Assembly: GCA_023935145.1 (NCBI GenBank)
Contig: CM043699.1
Location: forward strand, 60,714,638 to 60,778,637
Direction: 5' to 3'
Length of the DNA stretch: 64,000 bases
DNA from: Bretschneidera sinensis
Taxonomy: Eukaryota; Streptophyta; Magnoliopsida; Brassicales; Akaniaceae
Part shown: piece by piece, positions 1 through 10,783 of the stretch
Position numbering within the stretch: the first letter of the stretch is position 1
Layout of the letters: every line of letters starts with the position of its first letter
Notes under the pieces: generated by a model
What the model was told of the DNA's origin: nothing
Databases searched by the model: none
What the model saw: the letters and a program-made list of their open reading frames with translations, nothing else
Translations under genes and position numbers: made by a program

Positions 1-349
1 TTCTTTCTCGAGTTGGGGTTTTCTTTTGTGGAACCCCAAATTTTGGATAATCGATTTCGATCCTCAGTTGTGGAGGATGTCCGAGGTGGATGCCATTTTA
101 GGCAATTCATTTTGGCTTTCAACCTTGGGAGTTACACCCGGGTTTTATTGCTAAAAAGTAAATATGCACAAGTTTTTGACAAAATTCATTTAATTAATGA
201 AGTTGGAGTGCTTATATAATTTGTTCTGTTATCAGGCTCTTTTACACTTGTAATCTACTGATGAAACTTTCTCAATTTCTCTGAGTTCCATCTTCGTGGC
301 AAGGGTGTGTTGTCTAACCTTTCTAACTTGAAGGTTCCTATCTTGATCA

Positions 350-1340
350 CCCTCCTGATGTGGTATGGGCCTTCCTAGTTTGCGGAGAGCTTCCTTTTGT
401 TGCGGGGGTTTGAGACTTCTTATTTTTGGAGGACCAGTTCTCTGAGTCTGAAGGTTCTTTGCTTTACTCTAAATTTGTAATATTTGGTTATCCTTTGCTA
501 ATATATAGCGAGTTTCAACAAAGTTTCATGTTGAGCTCTTTTAATTAAGTATGTTTGCTTTCAGACCCTCATCGTTGTTGCTCGTATTGAAGAGTTAGAT
601 TCTGAGGAAAAGTTCTCCCACCTTAACGAGGACCACAACTTCAGATCCGAAAGCGAGGAAGAAAGGTGTTTCCCCTGTTGGCGATCAAGGGGTGGTCTTG
701 TAAGCCCATAGTGCATATGGAAACTCTTTGACCCAAAATTTTTTGGTGTCTTCAAGTCGTTTCTTCAAGGTTTACAGTATAATTATGTTTGTGACTTATG
801 CTTCACCGTTGACTTATGCGTACCCTACTGAAGTGAACCCTTGTCGATTTGCAAGTTTTGGTAGAATCTTTTGAACTGTGCTCCTTCAAGCTGTTTCCCA
901 TTGTCGATCACCAGCACCCTTAGGATTCTATAGTAACAGACTATCGACTTCCAAATAAAGCCTTGAGCTTTGTCTTTTGTTATCCGTGCAAGCGGATTTG
1001 CTTTCGTCTATTTGGTGAAGTAGTCAGTTGTAATGATCAGGAATTTAAGTTGTCTAGGTGCTCTAGAAGAGGGGTTGAGTCTGACTACACCCCACATCGT
1101 AAATGGGACCAGGCTCGTTACAATGATTAGTGGGTTTGCTAGGGAATAACGGATTAGTGCGAATTTTTGACACTTAATTCTTTTTTTGACAAATTATGTG
1201 GCTTCTTTCTAAAGTCTGGGCCAGTAGTAGCCTTGCCTTAGTATTTTGAAGGCTAGAGCTCGCCCACCCATGTGGTTTCTGCAGATCCCCTCGTGTACTT
1301 ACCTTAGAGCATATTCGACTTCCCTAGGTTTGAGACACTT
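350..1340 (-). pseudogene. Element G integrase remnant
   Basis: Minus-strand translation in shifting frames gives the plant gypsy integrase segment ALWAYKTTP...PTGETPFFLAFGSE around 600-760. This is the conserved stretch after the DDE core in Tat integrases. Several stops and frameshifts are present. From 1 to about 350 I see only the degraded end of pol or the 3' non-coding part of the same element, and no intact gene. Confidence 0.65.
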
Positions 1341-2450
1341 GACTTAGGGCAGTGTGAGGGATTGTCGGTACAACTGGTCTCCAATCATACAGTAATGGGA
1401 TACCCTAGATAGGAGCTTTCTTACTTCTCCTCTTGCTTTTGGGAGCTCACCATTTTTCAGGTACTTAACAATTGGGTCCATCCAGCTTAGTTCATCATAA
1501 ATTTCCATAACTTTTATCTCATCTACACTTGGGTTTGGCAAGATCTCAACATATACGACTCTCGAGAGGTTAGAGGTCTTAGAAGATGCTAATTGTACTA
1601 AGGCATCGGCCTTGGCATTCCTTGTCCTCGGTACTCGGTTCACACTAACCTATTTGAATGTGCTCATCAATTACTTTGCTCTGGCCAAGTATTGGACCAT
1701 CTGTACTTTTTTTACCTCGTATCCTCTGGTCACCTGGCTCACCACTAGCTAAGAATCGTTGAATACTTACAAGTTTTCCACGACCAGGGATTGGGCTAAT
1801 TTTAGTCCGGCGAGGAGGGCCTCATACTCAGCCTCATTATTTGATGCTTAGATGTTAAATGACAGGGCGTACTCAACTGTGAACTCTTCAGGGCTGACCA
1901 GGATGAGACCTGCGCCACTTCTTCAGTCATTAGATGAACCGTTTACAAAGAGTTTCCAAGTCTTCTATTTTTGTTCTTTTTCTCTTTGCTCTTTCAACGC
2001 CTTTTCAAGAAACGTGCACTCAACGATAAAATTAGCTAGTTCTTAGGCCTTATTGTTGGTCTTGGCTTTAACCTGATTTCAAATTCTCTTAACTAGATAG
2101 AATACTTTACAAGTCATTATGAGAGATCAGGTTTTTGAAGTATCGTTCTCAATGGATGGTCGTTTAGTACATTGATGGGGTGTGATTGGAAGTAGGGTCA
2201 TAGCTTTTAGGACAATATGACTACCATGAATGCCAACTTCACAAGGGGTTGATAGTATGTTTCTGTGTCTTAAACTACTCTACTCATGTAGTAAATCGGC
2301 CTCTGTAACTTCTTATCCTCTTTTATGAAGACCAAGATGATGGCTACTTCACTAGTTGCGAGGTACAACTAGAGCTCTTCTCCCTCATTTGGTTTGGTCA
2401 GGAGGAGCGGTGAGCTTAGTTTTTTATTTAGTTCTTCGAATGAGCTCTGA
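1341..2450 (-). pseudogene. Element G RNase H and integrase N-terminal remnant
   Basis: The longest open piece (1344-1643) reads from the C-terminal RNase H motif (AKADALVQLAS) into the linker and the start of the integrase zinc-finger region (SHYCMIGDQLYRQSLTLP). Further upstream on the minus strand are FVNGSSND..GAGLILVSPEEFTVEYALSF and [18 protein letters not shown], the second (archaeal-type) RNase H domain characteristic of Tat elements. Stops and frameshifts make it non-functional. Confidence 0.75.
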
Positions 2451-2599
2451 CATTCTTTCGTCCACTGGAAGTTTGGGATCTTTTTCAATGCCTTAAAGAA
2501 AAGCAAGCATCTATCTACTGACTTGCACATGAAGAAAACTAATGCAGTGATTCGACCAGCGAGTTATTGTACTTCTTTCACACTTCTCAAGGCTTCTAT

Positions 2600-3250
2600 G
2601 TCTATAATAGCCTTGATCTTTTCAAGGTTTGCCTCAATTCCCCTTTGGGTGACTATGAAGTTACCCCGAACGCACATTTTTAGGGGTTGAGTTTCATCTG
2701 ATGCCTTTTTAGTATTGAAAGCATTCCTCCATATCATCTACTTGGTGGGTTGCTTGGTTACTTTTTACAAGCATATCGTCAGCATATACCTCCATGTTCA
2801 TTTCGATTTGGTCTTTAAACAACTTGTTGACGAGTATTTAGTATGTTGCTCCGACATTCTTTAACCTGAATGGCATTATGTTGTAGCAGTAGAGGCCTTT
2901 TTTTGTCACAGAGGCGGTATTTGGTTGGTCCGGCTCATACATTCTTATTTGGTTATAGACCAAACAAGTGTCCATAAAACTCAACATCTCGTACCACAAG
3001 GTTGTGTCCACTAGCTGATTGATTCTTGGTAGAGAAAATCTATCTTTTGGACTACTTTGTTTAAGTTGGTGAAGTCAATGCAAATCCTCCACTTTTCATT
3101 TTCTTTCTTCACCACTACGACATTGGCCAACCATTGGGGATAGTTGATATCCCTGATAAACCTAGTTTCGAGTAGCTTGTTGACTTCTGTATCAATGGCT
3201 AGTTGTCTCTCTGTTGTGAAAGCTCATTTCTTCTATATGACCCGCTTTTG
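2600..3250 (-). pseudogene. Element G reverse transcriptase remnant
   Basis: The minus-strand frame shows EVYADDMLVKSNQATHQVDDM, the catalytic YxDD block of Tat RT, with alanine at the variable position (YADD). It is preceded by degraded RT fingers and palm sequence. There are multiple in-frame stops, so this is a fossil. Confidence 0.75.
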
Positions 3251-3479
3251 ACTAGGATCGACATTTAGGCAGTGCATCATTGTTTTTGGGTCAATGCCCG
3301 GCATGTCAGCTGCAGACCAAGCGAACACATCTTAATTTTCTTCGAGAAACGAGACCAGCTACGTTTGGAGTTCTCCCTCCAAACCTACAACAATCTGTAT
3401 TACCTTATCTAATTCTTCTTCTTCCAGGGGTACTACCACCAACTCTTCCATAGGCCCCCTTGGGTCTTGGTGTTGTCCC

Positions 3480-4020
3480 TCAAGTCTTCTATCTAATGAC
3501 ATTAGCCTTGTTCTTCTCTTTCAATAAGGCCAAGTAACAGGTTTTAGCTGCTGCTTGGTTGCCTTTTACCTCCCTTATTCCATTTTCTATTGAAAACTTC
3601 ATTTTCAGGTGACACATCGAGATTACTGCTCTCATGGCATTCATCCATGGTAGTCCAAGGATTGAGTTGTATGAGGAAGGAAGGTCTATGACCAAGAAAG
3701 TGCTCAAGACGATAGATTGACGGAGCAAGGTCCTTGCTGTTATTAGTAGCTCTATACTTCATTTCGAGTAGATTGGATCACCTGAGAATCCATACAAATG
3801 GTAGTTTGCTGGTTTTAGGCGGTCTTCCAATAGTTTAATCTTTTTGAAGGCATCAAAGTACAATATGTCTTGGGATGACTCGTTGTCTAGCAAGATTGAC
3901 TCTACTGCGAATTTTGAGATGACCAAAGTCACGACGACGACATCATCATAAGGAAAATTTTCTCCTTCAAGATCTCAGTCCAAGAAGCTGATGATCTGAT
4001 CAACTTGTGTTTTCTTTGTG
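3480..4020 (-). pseudogene. Element G aspartic protease region remnant
   Basis: The open piece 3489-3728 reads TFLVIDLPSSYNSILGLPWMNAMRAVISMCHLKMKFSIENGIREVKGNQAAAKTCY. This is the C-terminal half of the Tat-type retropepsin (FLVVxxxSxYNxILGRPxLN, then [11 protein letters not shown]). The same block occurs in element H at 24130-24320, so the two elements belong to one lineage. The active-site half lies upstream (to about 4020) and is degraded. Confidence 0.75.
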
Positions 4021-4379
4021 GGTCCTTCGACTGATCCCACGAAGCAAGCATATGCCCTTCGCGAATTCAAGGATTCTTCTTTGGATGTTGTCCCCCCAAA
4101 GATAGTTCGGATGATGTTTGTTGTAGGTGCATTATCCAAATATTTTTCAGGGGTCTGCCGTTTTCTATTGTTTTCCCTTTTGGTTGGACTCTACCTCTTT
4201 CTATTTCTTTCTCTAAGATTCAGACTTCTTCAGTCCGAGCTTTTTCTTGACTCTATTTTAACAAATTCCTTCAAGTATCCTCTCTATATTAGACTTTCAA
4301 TTTCATCCTTTAGGTGTCTGCACTCATCTATGTCATGGTCGCGGTCCTTGTGGAAGCGACATAAATAATTCATGTCTCT

Positions 4380-5304
4380 TTTTGCAGTTAGGGTCTTGAT
4401 CTTGGGGGGCCATCTGATGATGTTTTGCTATTTCCATCAGGAAGTTTGTTCTTAAGGTATTGAGGGGAGTTTAAGTCTCATATCCTCGAAGAGCTCCTAG
4501 TTTTTCATTCTTTCGAGTGTCGTTTTGTCCTCTTTTTTTTGTTCGCTTCTGGACTTGTGCTCTTTGGGCTTTTTATTTTTCTGCGCTGACTCTTTTTTTT
4601 ACGGAAAGCTTGGTCTTCTTTCGTGATTGCGAACTAGTTTGCTTTAGCCAAAGGGTCAGTATGGTTTGCAAGGGATTTTTTGGAGAGAAAATGGTTGAAG
4701 TCGGAAGCTTTGAGGCCATTGGTGAAGGCCATAACCACCACTTTCTTATCTAACTCTCTTACTTGTACCATAGCCGAGGTGAATCATGAAATGTAATCAT
4801 GAAGGCTTTCCTCGACGTATTGAGTAATACTTAGCAGACTTTCAAGGGTCATTTTAGGGCCTCGGCTGCTAAAGAAGTTTGTTGCAAACATCTCACTGAG
4901 TTCATCAAATGACTTGCCCGCTGGCAATCTTGAGAACCTTGTTATGACTATTTCTCGAAGAGTTATTGGGAATGCACGACACATCGTTGCCTCTGACTAG
5001 AAATGGAGGAACATTAGGGACTTGAAAGTTTCCAGGTGGTCTATCAGACACATCTTCCCTATGACGGCTCCGTGTAGGATATTTTGAAATTCGAAGGCAT
5101 CTTCTCTTCAATGAGTTCTTGAGAGATGGGATTGTTTGCGGGCCTGATATCGTCGAGGATGTTTCCCTGAGTAGCTTTGATAGGGAGTGTGATATGTTCA
5201 TTCATTTATTTTAGTTGCTTGCTTACCTCAGACTTATCATGTTCTTGTTGCTTCTTGGAATGATATAAGTTTGATACGGGATCGTCGTCTCGAATTGAGC
5301 GTCG
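4380..5304 (-). pseudogene. Element G gag, C-terminal part
   Basis: Minus-strand open pieces (4784-4984, 4905-5201) carry AFPITLREIVITRFSRLPAGKSFDELSEMFATNFFSSR and QYVEESLHDYISxF, a decayed Tat gag capsid core (family pattern: F..L.....W...L...SI..F..L...F...F......K....L..IKQ...E.L..Y). The segment stops at the insertion of element A and resumes at 14623. Confidence 0.7.
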
Positions 5305-5309
5305 GGGAC
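5305..5309. repeat. Left target-site duplication of element A (GGGAC)
   Basis: GGGAC immediately precedes the TGATGAG start of the 5' LTR. The same five bases follow the truncated 3' LTR at 14618-14622. Five base pairs is the usual Ty3/gypsy duplication size, and keeping one copy restores a continuous minus-strand gag frame in element G. Confidence 0.85.
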
Positions 5310-5790
5310 TGATGAGAGTCATAAAATGCATCTAAACAATACTTAATTGTTAACATTTTAGGGTTGATCTTGGTCGTAATCGCACTTTTACATGTTGATA
5401 ACTCTAAAGTGATATTCATAAATCATTGACTTAATTCGATGCATTTTCAGGTGCTTTGAGTACAAAAGAGATAATAAAGCGATCCATGTTTAAAGCACCA
5501 AAAGATCTTGGGTGTCGGTGCTCGTTTTTGTCTAAGGTTTAGACGTGTCCAAACATGATTCAAAGATGGTTAAACTCTAAACTAAGGCTGGAGTAATAAA
5601 GTACAGTAAGTTAAAAGACTGCACACAAGTGTGTGCATCACTTTGGAGCAAGTTAAGGGTAGGCACACTGCACTTCTGCATACAAGCTGAAGAAGTTTCA
5701 CTGAATTGCCAGAATTTCCCGTACAGATCAATCATCTTTGCAGATTAAACTGTATTGATGTAGGAAGAACCAGATGATGAGCCATATATG

Positions 5791-5876
5791 CTTAGAAAGA
5801 TCCGGAAGTCTATTTTCTGGAGAATTTTACGGTTCGTAAAAAGGATTTTTCTAGAGAAAGTTATGGCAGTTTTAGT
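5791..5876 (+). repeat. LTR sub-block conserved among Athila copies A, C and B
   Basis: This 86-bp block of the LTR upstream of the TATA box is almost unchanged in C (40351-40436) and also in the divergent B LTR (62952-63038, reverse), where most of the rest of the LTR differs. It encodes a basic, amphipathic-looking stretch (KIRKSIFWRILRFVKRIFLE in A). The few A/B differences change amino acids, so selection at the DNA level is the simpler reading. Confidence 0.6.
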
Positions 5877-6010
5877 GGAAACAGTTCAGGCCAGCACAGC
5901 AGGCCCAGACGCACAGCAGGCCCAGGCGCACAGCACGGCCCACTCGCCTCTTGACCGGATTAGGGCAAGCAAATGACATTCTCCAAGACCAAAACACCCC
6001 CCTCATGCTC

Positions 6011-6018
6011 TATAAATA
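6011..6018 (+). promoter_or_regulatory. Probable TATA box of the element A LTR
   Basis: CTATAAATATA in the 3' half of the LTR, followed after about 30-40 bp by a purine-rich stretch suited to transcription initiation. The same motif is kept in C at 40571-40578. The start site is inferred and was not observed. Confidence 0.6.
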
Positions 6019-6904
6019 TATCTTTATGGAGTGTGCAGCTGGGTATTGAAGAGAGAAAGCAAGGAAGAGAGAAAAAAGAGAGGATTCAAGGGATCCAAAT
6101 CCAGCATTCTTCCATTTTATTTCTAAGTTTTCTTTGGTTGCAAATCAAGGGGAGAACATCCATATTGTTCTTCCACCTTGATTTCCATGGCCAACTAATC
6201 ATTTTACAAGGGAAAGAGATGAATCTTTAGGGATTTCTTGTTCTTTATTTCTTGTTCTTGATTCAGTTGTATGGATTTATTGTTAAATATTGTTTATGAA
6301 TTATTCATTGATTAAGTAAGAAGATTTGAGTTCATGTGATAGATGTACTTCTTATTCTTCTTCTTTTAGACTCTCTTAATCCGGTGATTGCATCATTCTC
6401 CTCCATTGAGGTTGCTTGGATGTGATTGATTCCGGTAGATTTATCTTATTGATTGTCCATTATTGCGATATTGTCTTTTAAGATATATTGTCATTTCTTG
6501 ATAATCTTTAAGATCGGTCATGTGTGCATGAACCGAAATCAATGATTAATTCGTAGCAATTATATAAGAATTGTAAATGTGCTTGATTGAATATATTCCG
6601 ATTGCTTGTTTGGGAATTGAAACTTGCAATCGAGATAAAATCAATTGAATCAAGAGTGGAAATAGGGAACAAACCTAAGGAGGATTCCCGGAACCTTGTT
6701 ATTTCTCATTTATATTTCATTTACATTTACGCAATTTTCCTTTACATTATTTCACCATCAAAGCTTAAAAATCTTGAGTTTAACTTTTATCGTTCGTTTT
6801 AAGGTTCACACATTTTCCTTTGTACTTAACTTGTTTCCCTGTGGAATCGACACCCCAAAGCCGTACTACAATAACCGTGTTATACTTTGGGCGTAATCAA
6901 ATTT

Positions 6905-6922
6905 TGGCGCCGTTGCCGGGGA
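6905..6922 (+). other. Primer-binding site of element A (tRNA-Asp type)
   Basis: TGGCGCCGTTGCCGGGGA begins six bases after the LTR end and is complementary to the 3' end of plant tRNA-Asp (…CCCCGGCAACGGCGCCA, from general knowledge). This primer choice is typical of Athila elements. The identical site occurs in element B on the minus strand (61952-61969). Confidence 0.88.
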
Positions 6923-6970
6923 AACGCTCTTAAGTATAAGGAAACTTGTCAACTTTTAGTGTGACGGTAA

Positions 6971-7450
6971 GAAAAAAAAAAAAAAAAAAAAACCAAAAAA
7001 AAAAAATCGTAAATATTTTTCTTTTCAGCAGTTTGTAAATGCGGCAATATTATTCCTTTACTTTTGTTTTGATTTTCTAATTTTCTTTTATTATTCTGTT
7101 TTTATTTATCTGTTTATTATTTTATTCTGTTTTTATTTACCTGTTTATTATTCTGTTTTATTATTCTGTCTATTATTCTGTTTTTATTTATTTGTTTACT
7201 ATTCTGTTTTATTTATCTGTTTATTATTCTGTTTTTATTTATCTGTTTATTATTCTGTTTTTATTTATCTGTTTATTATTCTGTTTTATTATTCTGTTTA
7301 TTATTCTGTTTTTATTTATCTGTTTATTATTTTGTTTTTATTTATCTGTTTATTATTTTGTTTTTATTTATTTGTTTATTATTCTGTTTTATTTATTTAT
7401 TTGTTTATTTATTTGTTTATTTATTTGTTTTATTTATTTATTCCCCCTCT
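6971..7450 (+). repeat. Poly(A) tract and T-rich minisatellite in the element A leader
   Basis: A run of about 35 A residues (one C pair inside) is followed from about 7085 by many degenerate copies of a 13- to 26-bp unit built from TTTATTATTCTG and TTTATTTATCTG. It fills the leader between the primer site and gag. The 86-codon open frame here is a by-product of the repeat. Element B has the poly(A)-like run but only a short T-rich leader, so the array expanded in the A branch or shrank in B. Confidence 0.85.
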
Positions 7451-7464
7451 AAATTAATTGGTGC

Positions 7465-9432
7465 ATGCTTAGACCGAGAGATTCGCGAGGTAGATTCATT
7501 AGAGGACCCGAATTAGAGTTACCCTCTCATTCCACCTCCATTGGTGAAACCTCGCCTAGATCAAACCATAGTGCACCCCCATCAGAGAATTTAGAGGATT
7601 TTGTTAACATGGCTGAAAATCCTAATGAGAATGGTGCTAGGACACTTAAAGATTACCTACATCCTAGCCGGACAGCCACACCATCGTGCATTATGTTTCC
7701 AGCCAATACCCGTCATCAAGATTTTAAAACAGGGATGATACAACTTCTCCCTACTTTTCATGGCATGGAAAACGAGAACCCCTATGTGCACATTAGAGAA
7801 TTTGAGGAAGTAGTTGCGACTTTCCATAGTCACGATGCAACTGATGATATCGTGAGACTCAAGTTTTTTCCTTTCTCCTTAAAGGATAAAGCTAAGAGTT
7901 GGTTATACTCACTGAGACCACGATCAATTGGGTCATGGAATGAGATGACCCAAGTCTTTTTTAACAAGTACTTCCCTCAACATAAGACTAACGCTTTGAA
8001 AAGACAAATCTCCACCTTTGCACAAAAGGAAAACGAGACTTTGTATCAGTCTTGGGAGAAATTTAAAGAGCTGTTAAGTATGTGTCCACATCATGGGTAC
8101 GAAAATTGGCGTTTAGTGAGCTATTTCTATGAGGGTCTTACCTATAGAGAACGTCAATTTGTTGAGATGATGTGTAATGGAGAATTTCTGCAAAAAGACC
8201 CTGATGAGGCTATTGAGTACCTCAATGAGCTTGCTGAGAAAGCTCACACATGGACTGGACCTAGTGCTACTGAGAGCACAAATAGGTCACGACCTAGTGG
8301 TGGAGGAATCTACCATCTTAGGGAAGAGGATAACCTCAAGGCCAAGGTCGAAATGCTTACTAGAGAGTTGGAGGCATTAAAAATGAAAAAACCAACACAC
8401 ATAGTTAATCAGGCCGAACCTTTAGAATCATGTTTTGTGTGTGGCGGGGTTGATCATCCCGCCCAAGATTGTCCCACTTTTGTTGACATGAGAGGGCTGT
8501 ACGAGGAACAATGCAATACCTTAGGCATGTACAAGAAGCCCTCAGCACCCTTCTCTAACACTTATAATCCGGGGTGGCGAAATCACCCCAACTTCAGTTG
8601 GAAATCTGAAAATCAGCAGCATGTGCAGCCCCCTAGATCATACCCAGCACCTTATCATGCACCCTCATCTTCTAGGAACTCTTTAGAAGACTCCTTACAT
8701 ACTTTTATAGAAGCACAAGGCAAGACAAACCAAAAGTGTGAGGCATTAATTACACAGTTGGTTGAGGAAAACAAAGAAATAAGGAGCCAAGTGTCTAAAT
8801 TGATGAACTCCTTGAGTGTGACTGAGCGAGGTAAGTTCCCTGCTCAAGCTCAGTCCATACCTCACGGTCAACATATGGCACAAGAAAATGTGAAAAATGT
8901 AAATGCCATTGTGACCCGAAGAGGTAAGTCACTACACATTCCACCAGAGAATAAACCCGAGAATGTGAAGGGTCAAACCAGTAGTGAGACCAAGTTGCCT
9001 AAAGACCCTGAAGTGACCCAAAGTCCTGTTAAGGCCCCATTCCCCCAAGCCTTAAAATCCAACAAGAAAAATCTGGAAATGAATGATGAAATCCTTGAGA
9101 ACTTAAGGCAAGTGAAACTTAATCTTCCCCTTTTGCATGTGATTAAACAAGTCCCCACCTATGCAAAAGTTCTCAAAGATTTATGCACAATTAAGAGGAA
9201 ACATCATGTCAAGAAAACAGCTTTCCTAACTGAGCAAGTTAGTGCACTAATTGAGCAAAGAATTCCCCCGAAGTACAAAGATCCGGGCTGTCCTACCATT
9301 GCTTGCAGCATTGGAAATCATGAGGTTGGACAAGCCTTACTAGATCTGGGAGCTAGTGTAAACCTGATGCCATTTTCAATTTACCTACAGCTGGGGTTAG
9401 GAGAAATCAAACCAACCGGCGTGGTATTATAA
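7465..9432 (+). CDS. gag: Element A gag and start of protease (ends at an in-frame TAA)
   Basis: This 655-codon frame encodes the retrotransposon capsid protein. Residues about 50-280 form the plant retrotransposon gag core (HxxIREFEEVVATFHSHDATDD; LKFFPFSLKDKAKSWLYSL; FFNKYFPQHKTNALKRQI). A CCHC zinc knuckle, CFVCGGVDHPAQDC, lies near residues 323-336. The C-terminal end enters the aspartic protease: ALLDLGASVNLMP near residue 625, with DLGAS as the usual Athila active site. The frame stops at TAA (9430-9432), and the next codon continues the protease without a shift, so a single C-to-T change of a Gln codon (CAA) is the likely cause. Start chosen at the first ATG after the leader repeat; element B has the matching ATG at 61843. 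Nucleocapsid and capsid would assemble the cytoplasmic particle. Confidence 0.88.
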   Translation: MLRPRDSRGRFIRGPELELPSHSTSIGETSPRSNHSAPPSENLEDFVNMAENPNENGARTLKDYLHPSRTATPSCIMFPANTRHQDFKTGMIQLLPTFHGMENENPYVHIREFEEVVATFHSHDATDDIVRLKFFPFSLKDKAKSWLYSLRPRSIGSWNEMTQVFFNKYFPQHKTNALKRQISTFAQKENETLYQSWEKFKELLSMCPHHGYENWRLVSYFYEGLTYRERQFVEMMCNGEFLQKDPDEAIEYLNELAEKAHTWTGPSATESTNRSRPSGGGIYHLREEDNLKAKVEMLTRELEALKMKKPTHIVNQAEPLESCFVCGGVDHPAQDCPTFVDMRGLYEEQCNTLGMYKKPSAPFSNTYNPGWRNHPNFSWKSENQQHVQPPRSYPAPYHAPSSSRNSLEDSLHTFIEAQGKTNQKCEALITQLVEENKEIRSQVSKLMNSLSVTERGKFPAQAQSIPHGQHMAQENVKNVNAIVTRRGKSLHIPPENKPENVKGQTSSETKLPKDPEVTQSPVKAPFPQALKSNKKNLEMNDEILENLRQVKLNLPLLHVIKQVPTYAKVLKDLCTIKRKHHVKKTAFLTEQVSALIEQRIPPKYKDPGCPTIACSIGNHEVGQALLDLGASVNLMPFSIYLQLGLGEIKPTGVVL

Positions 9433-10773
9433 TTGGCTGATCGCTCAGTCAAGGTACCCCGAGGTGTGGTTGAGGATGTTTTGATTCAAATTGATAAATT
9501 TTATTATCCTGTTGATTTCTTAATTCTTGATACTACTTCTGCTGTAGACACTAACTCTAAAATTCCTTTGATTTTGGGTAGACCTTTTCTTGCTACTGCA
9601 AATGCTTTAATAAATTGTAGGAATGGTCTCATGAAACTGTCCTTTGGCAACATGACCCTTGAAGTAAATATTTTCAATGTTGCAAAACAGCCCGAAGATG
9701 AGGACGAAAACCACCAGCTTTACATGATCGAGTCACTCGTCAATGAGGGAGTTTTCTTAACTCATGATTATGACCCTCTTGAAAATTTTCTTGTTAATTC
9801 TGAGATAGATTTATTTGATGATAAAACTGATATAATTGATATATGTGTTGTTTTTGACAAATCTCAGGATTATGGAAATCGGGCATGGCAACCAAGGTTT
9901 GAGGAGCTGCCCGAAAGAAGCAAGACTCAAGTCCCCTCAAGTGTGGAAGCACCTAAAGTCGAATTGAAGCCACTACCTAAGGGTCTAAAACATGTCTTTC
10001 TCGGTCCAGGTGATACATTTCCTGTTATAATTTCTTCTGAATTAACTGAGACCCAAGGTAAGAGATTAATTCAAACTTTAAATGAACACAAATCAGCCCT
10101 GGGATGGAGCATGGCTGATTTAAAGGGAATTAGTCCCCTAATCTGCTCCCATAAAATAAATCTGGATGAAGGAACCAGTCCTCGTAGAGACCCTCAACGT
10201 AGGCTTAACCCCACTATGAAAGAAGTAGTGAAAAATGAAGTACTGAAACTATTAGATGCGGGTATTATATATCCTATAGCTGATAGTAAGTGGGTAAGCC
10301 CTACGCAAGTCGTCCCGAAAAAGTCCGGAGTCACTGTGATAAAAAATGATCTAGGAGAGTTAGTCCCTACCAAACTTGTGAACGGGTGGCGTGTGTGCAT
10401 TGATTACAGAAAATTAAATGCTGCCACCAAGAAAGACCACTTCCCACTCCCTTTTATTGATCAAATTCTTGAGCGTGTAGCTGGTCATCCCTTCTACTGT
10501 TTTCTAGATGGTTATTCTGGTTACTATCAAATAGAAATTGCATTAGAAGACCAAGAAAAGACCACCTTTACTTGTCCCTTTGGCACCTATGCTTTTCGTA
10601 GAATGCCATTCGGATTATGTAACGCCCCTGCTACTTTTCAACGCTGCATGATGAGCATTTTTAGTGACATGGTTGAAAATTGCATGGAGGTTTTTATGGA
10701 TGACCTAACTGTTTTTGGATCTTCATTTGAAACATGCTTAATGAATTTAGAAAGAGTAATAAAATCGCTGTGA
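9433..10773 (+). CDS. pol: Element A protease C-terminal part and reverse transcriptase (pol, first part)
   Basis: The frame follows directly on the gag stop. Residues 1-60 complete the protease ([33 protein letters not shown]). A linker follows, then RT from about residue 240: [68 protein letters not shown] and the catalytic FMDDL near residues 420-424. It copies element RNA into cDNA inside the particle. The frame ends early at TGA 10771-10773 because of one extra base near 10765. In the neighbouring frame the RT continues without loss ([16 protein letters not shown]). It has no independent start and would be made only as part of a gag-pol fusion. Confidence 0.88.
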   Translation: MADRSVKVPRGVVEDVLIQIDKFYYPVDFLILDTTSAVDTNSKIPLILGRPFLATANALINCRNGLMKLSFGNMTLEVNIFNVAKQPEDEDENHQLYMIESLVNEGVFLTHDYDPLENFLVNSEIDLFDDKTDIIDICVVFDKSQDYGNRAWQPRFEELPERSKTQVPSSVEAPKVELKPLPKGLKHVFLGPGDTFPVIISSELTETQGKRLIQTLNEHKSALGWSMADLKGISPLICSHKINLDEGTSPRRDPQRRLNPTMKEVVKNEVLKLLDAGIIYPIADSKWVSPTQVVPKKSGVTVIKNDLGELVPTKLVNGWRVCIDYRKLNAATKKDHFPLPFIDQILERVAGHPFYCFLDGYSGYYQIEIALEDQEKTTFTCPFGTYAFRRMPFGLCNAPATFQRCMMSIFSDMVENCMEVFMDDLTVFGSSFETCLMNLERVIKSL

Positions 10774-10783
10774 GGAAAAAGAA

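Larger units (their letters stand above)
5310..6899 (+). repeat. Element A 5' LTR (1590 bp)
   Basis: It starts TGATGAG and ends GCGTAATCA, giving canonical TG...CA ends, directly before the primer-binding site. The extent is confirmed by the solo copy C (39863-41510), which is nearly identical over its whole length and has its own target duplications. C is longer by a 51-bp tandem unit and a 7-bp indel. A TATA box lies at 6011-6018. ORFs inside (62 and 85 codons) are LTR sequence, not recognised genes. Confidence 0.92.

Noticed and set aside
5310..5392. An element with 83-bp LTRs (TRIM-like short LTR)
   Set aside because: Solo LTR C and the primer-site position show that the true LTR is about 1.6 kb; the 83-bp match is a truncated 3' LTR.
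5973..6230. 85-codon frame (and its 102-codon counterpart at 40533-40841)
   Set aside because: It lies wholly within the Athila LTR across the TATA and leader; the difference in length is due to the 51-bp tandem unit.
7192..7452. 86-codon open frame rich in FIYLFIILF, looking like a membrane protein
   Set aside because: It is the translation of a T-rich minisatellite in the element A leader.
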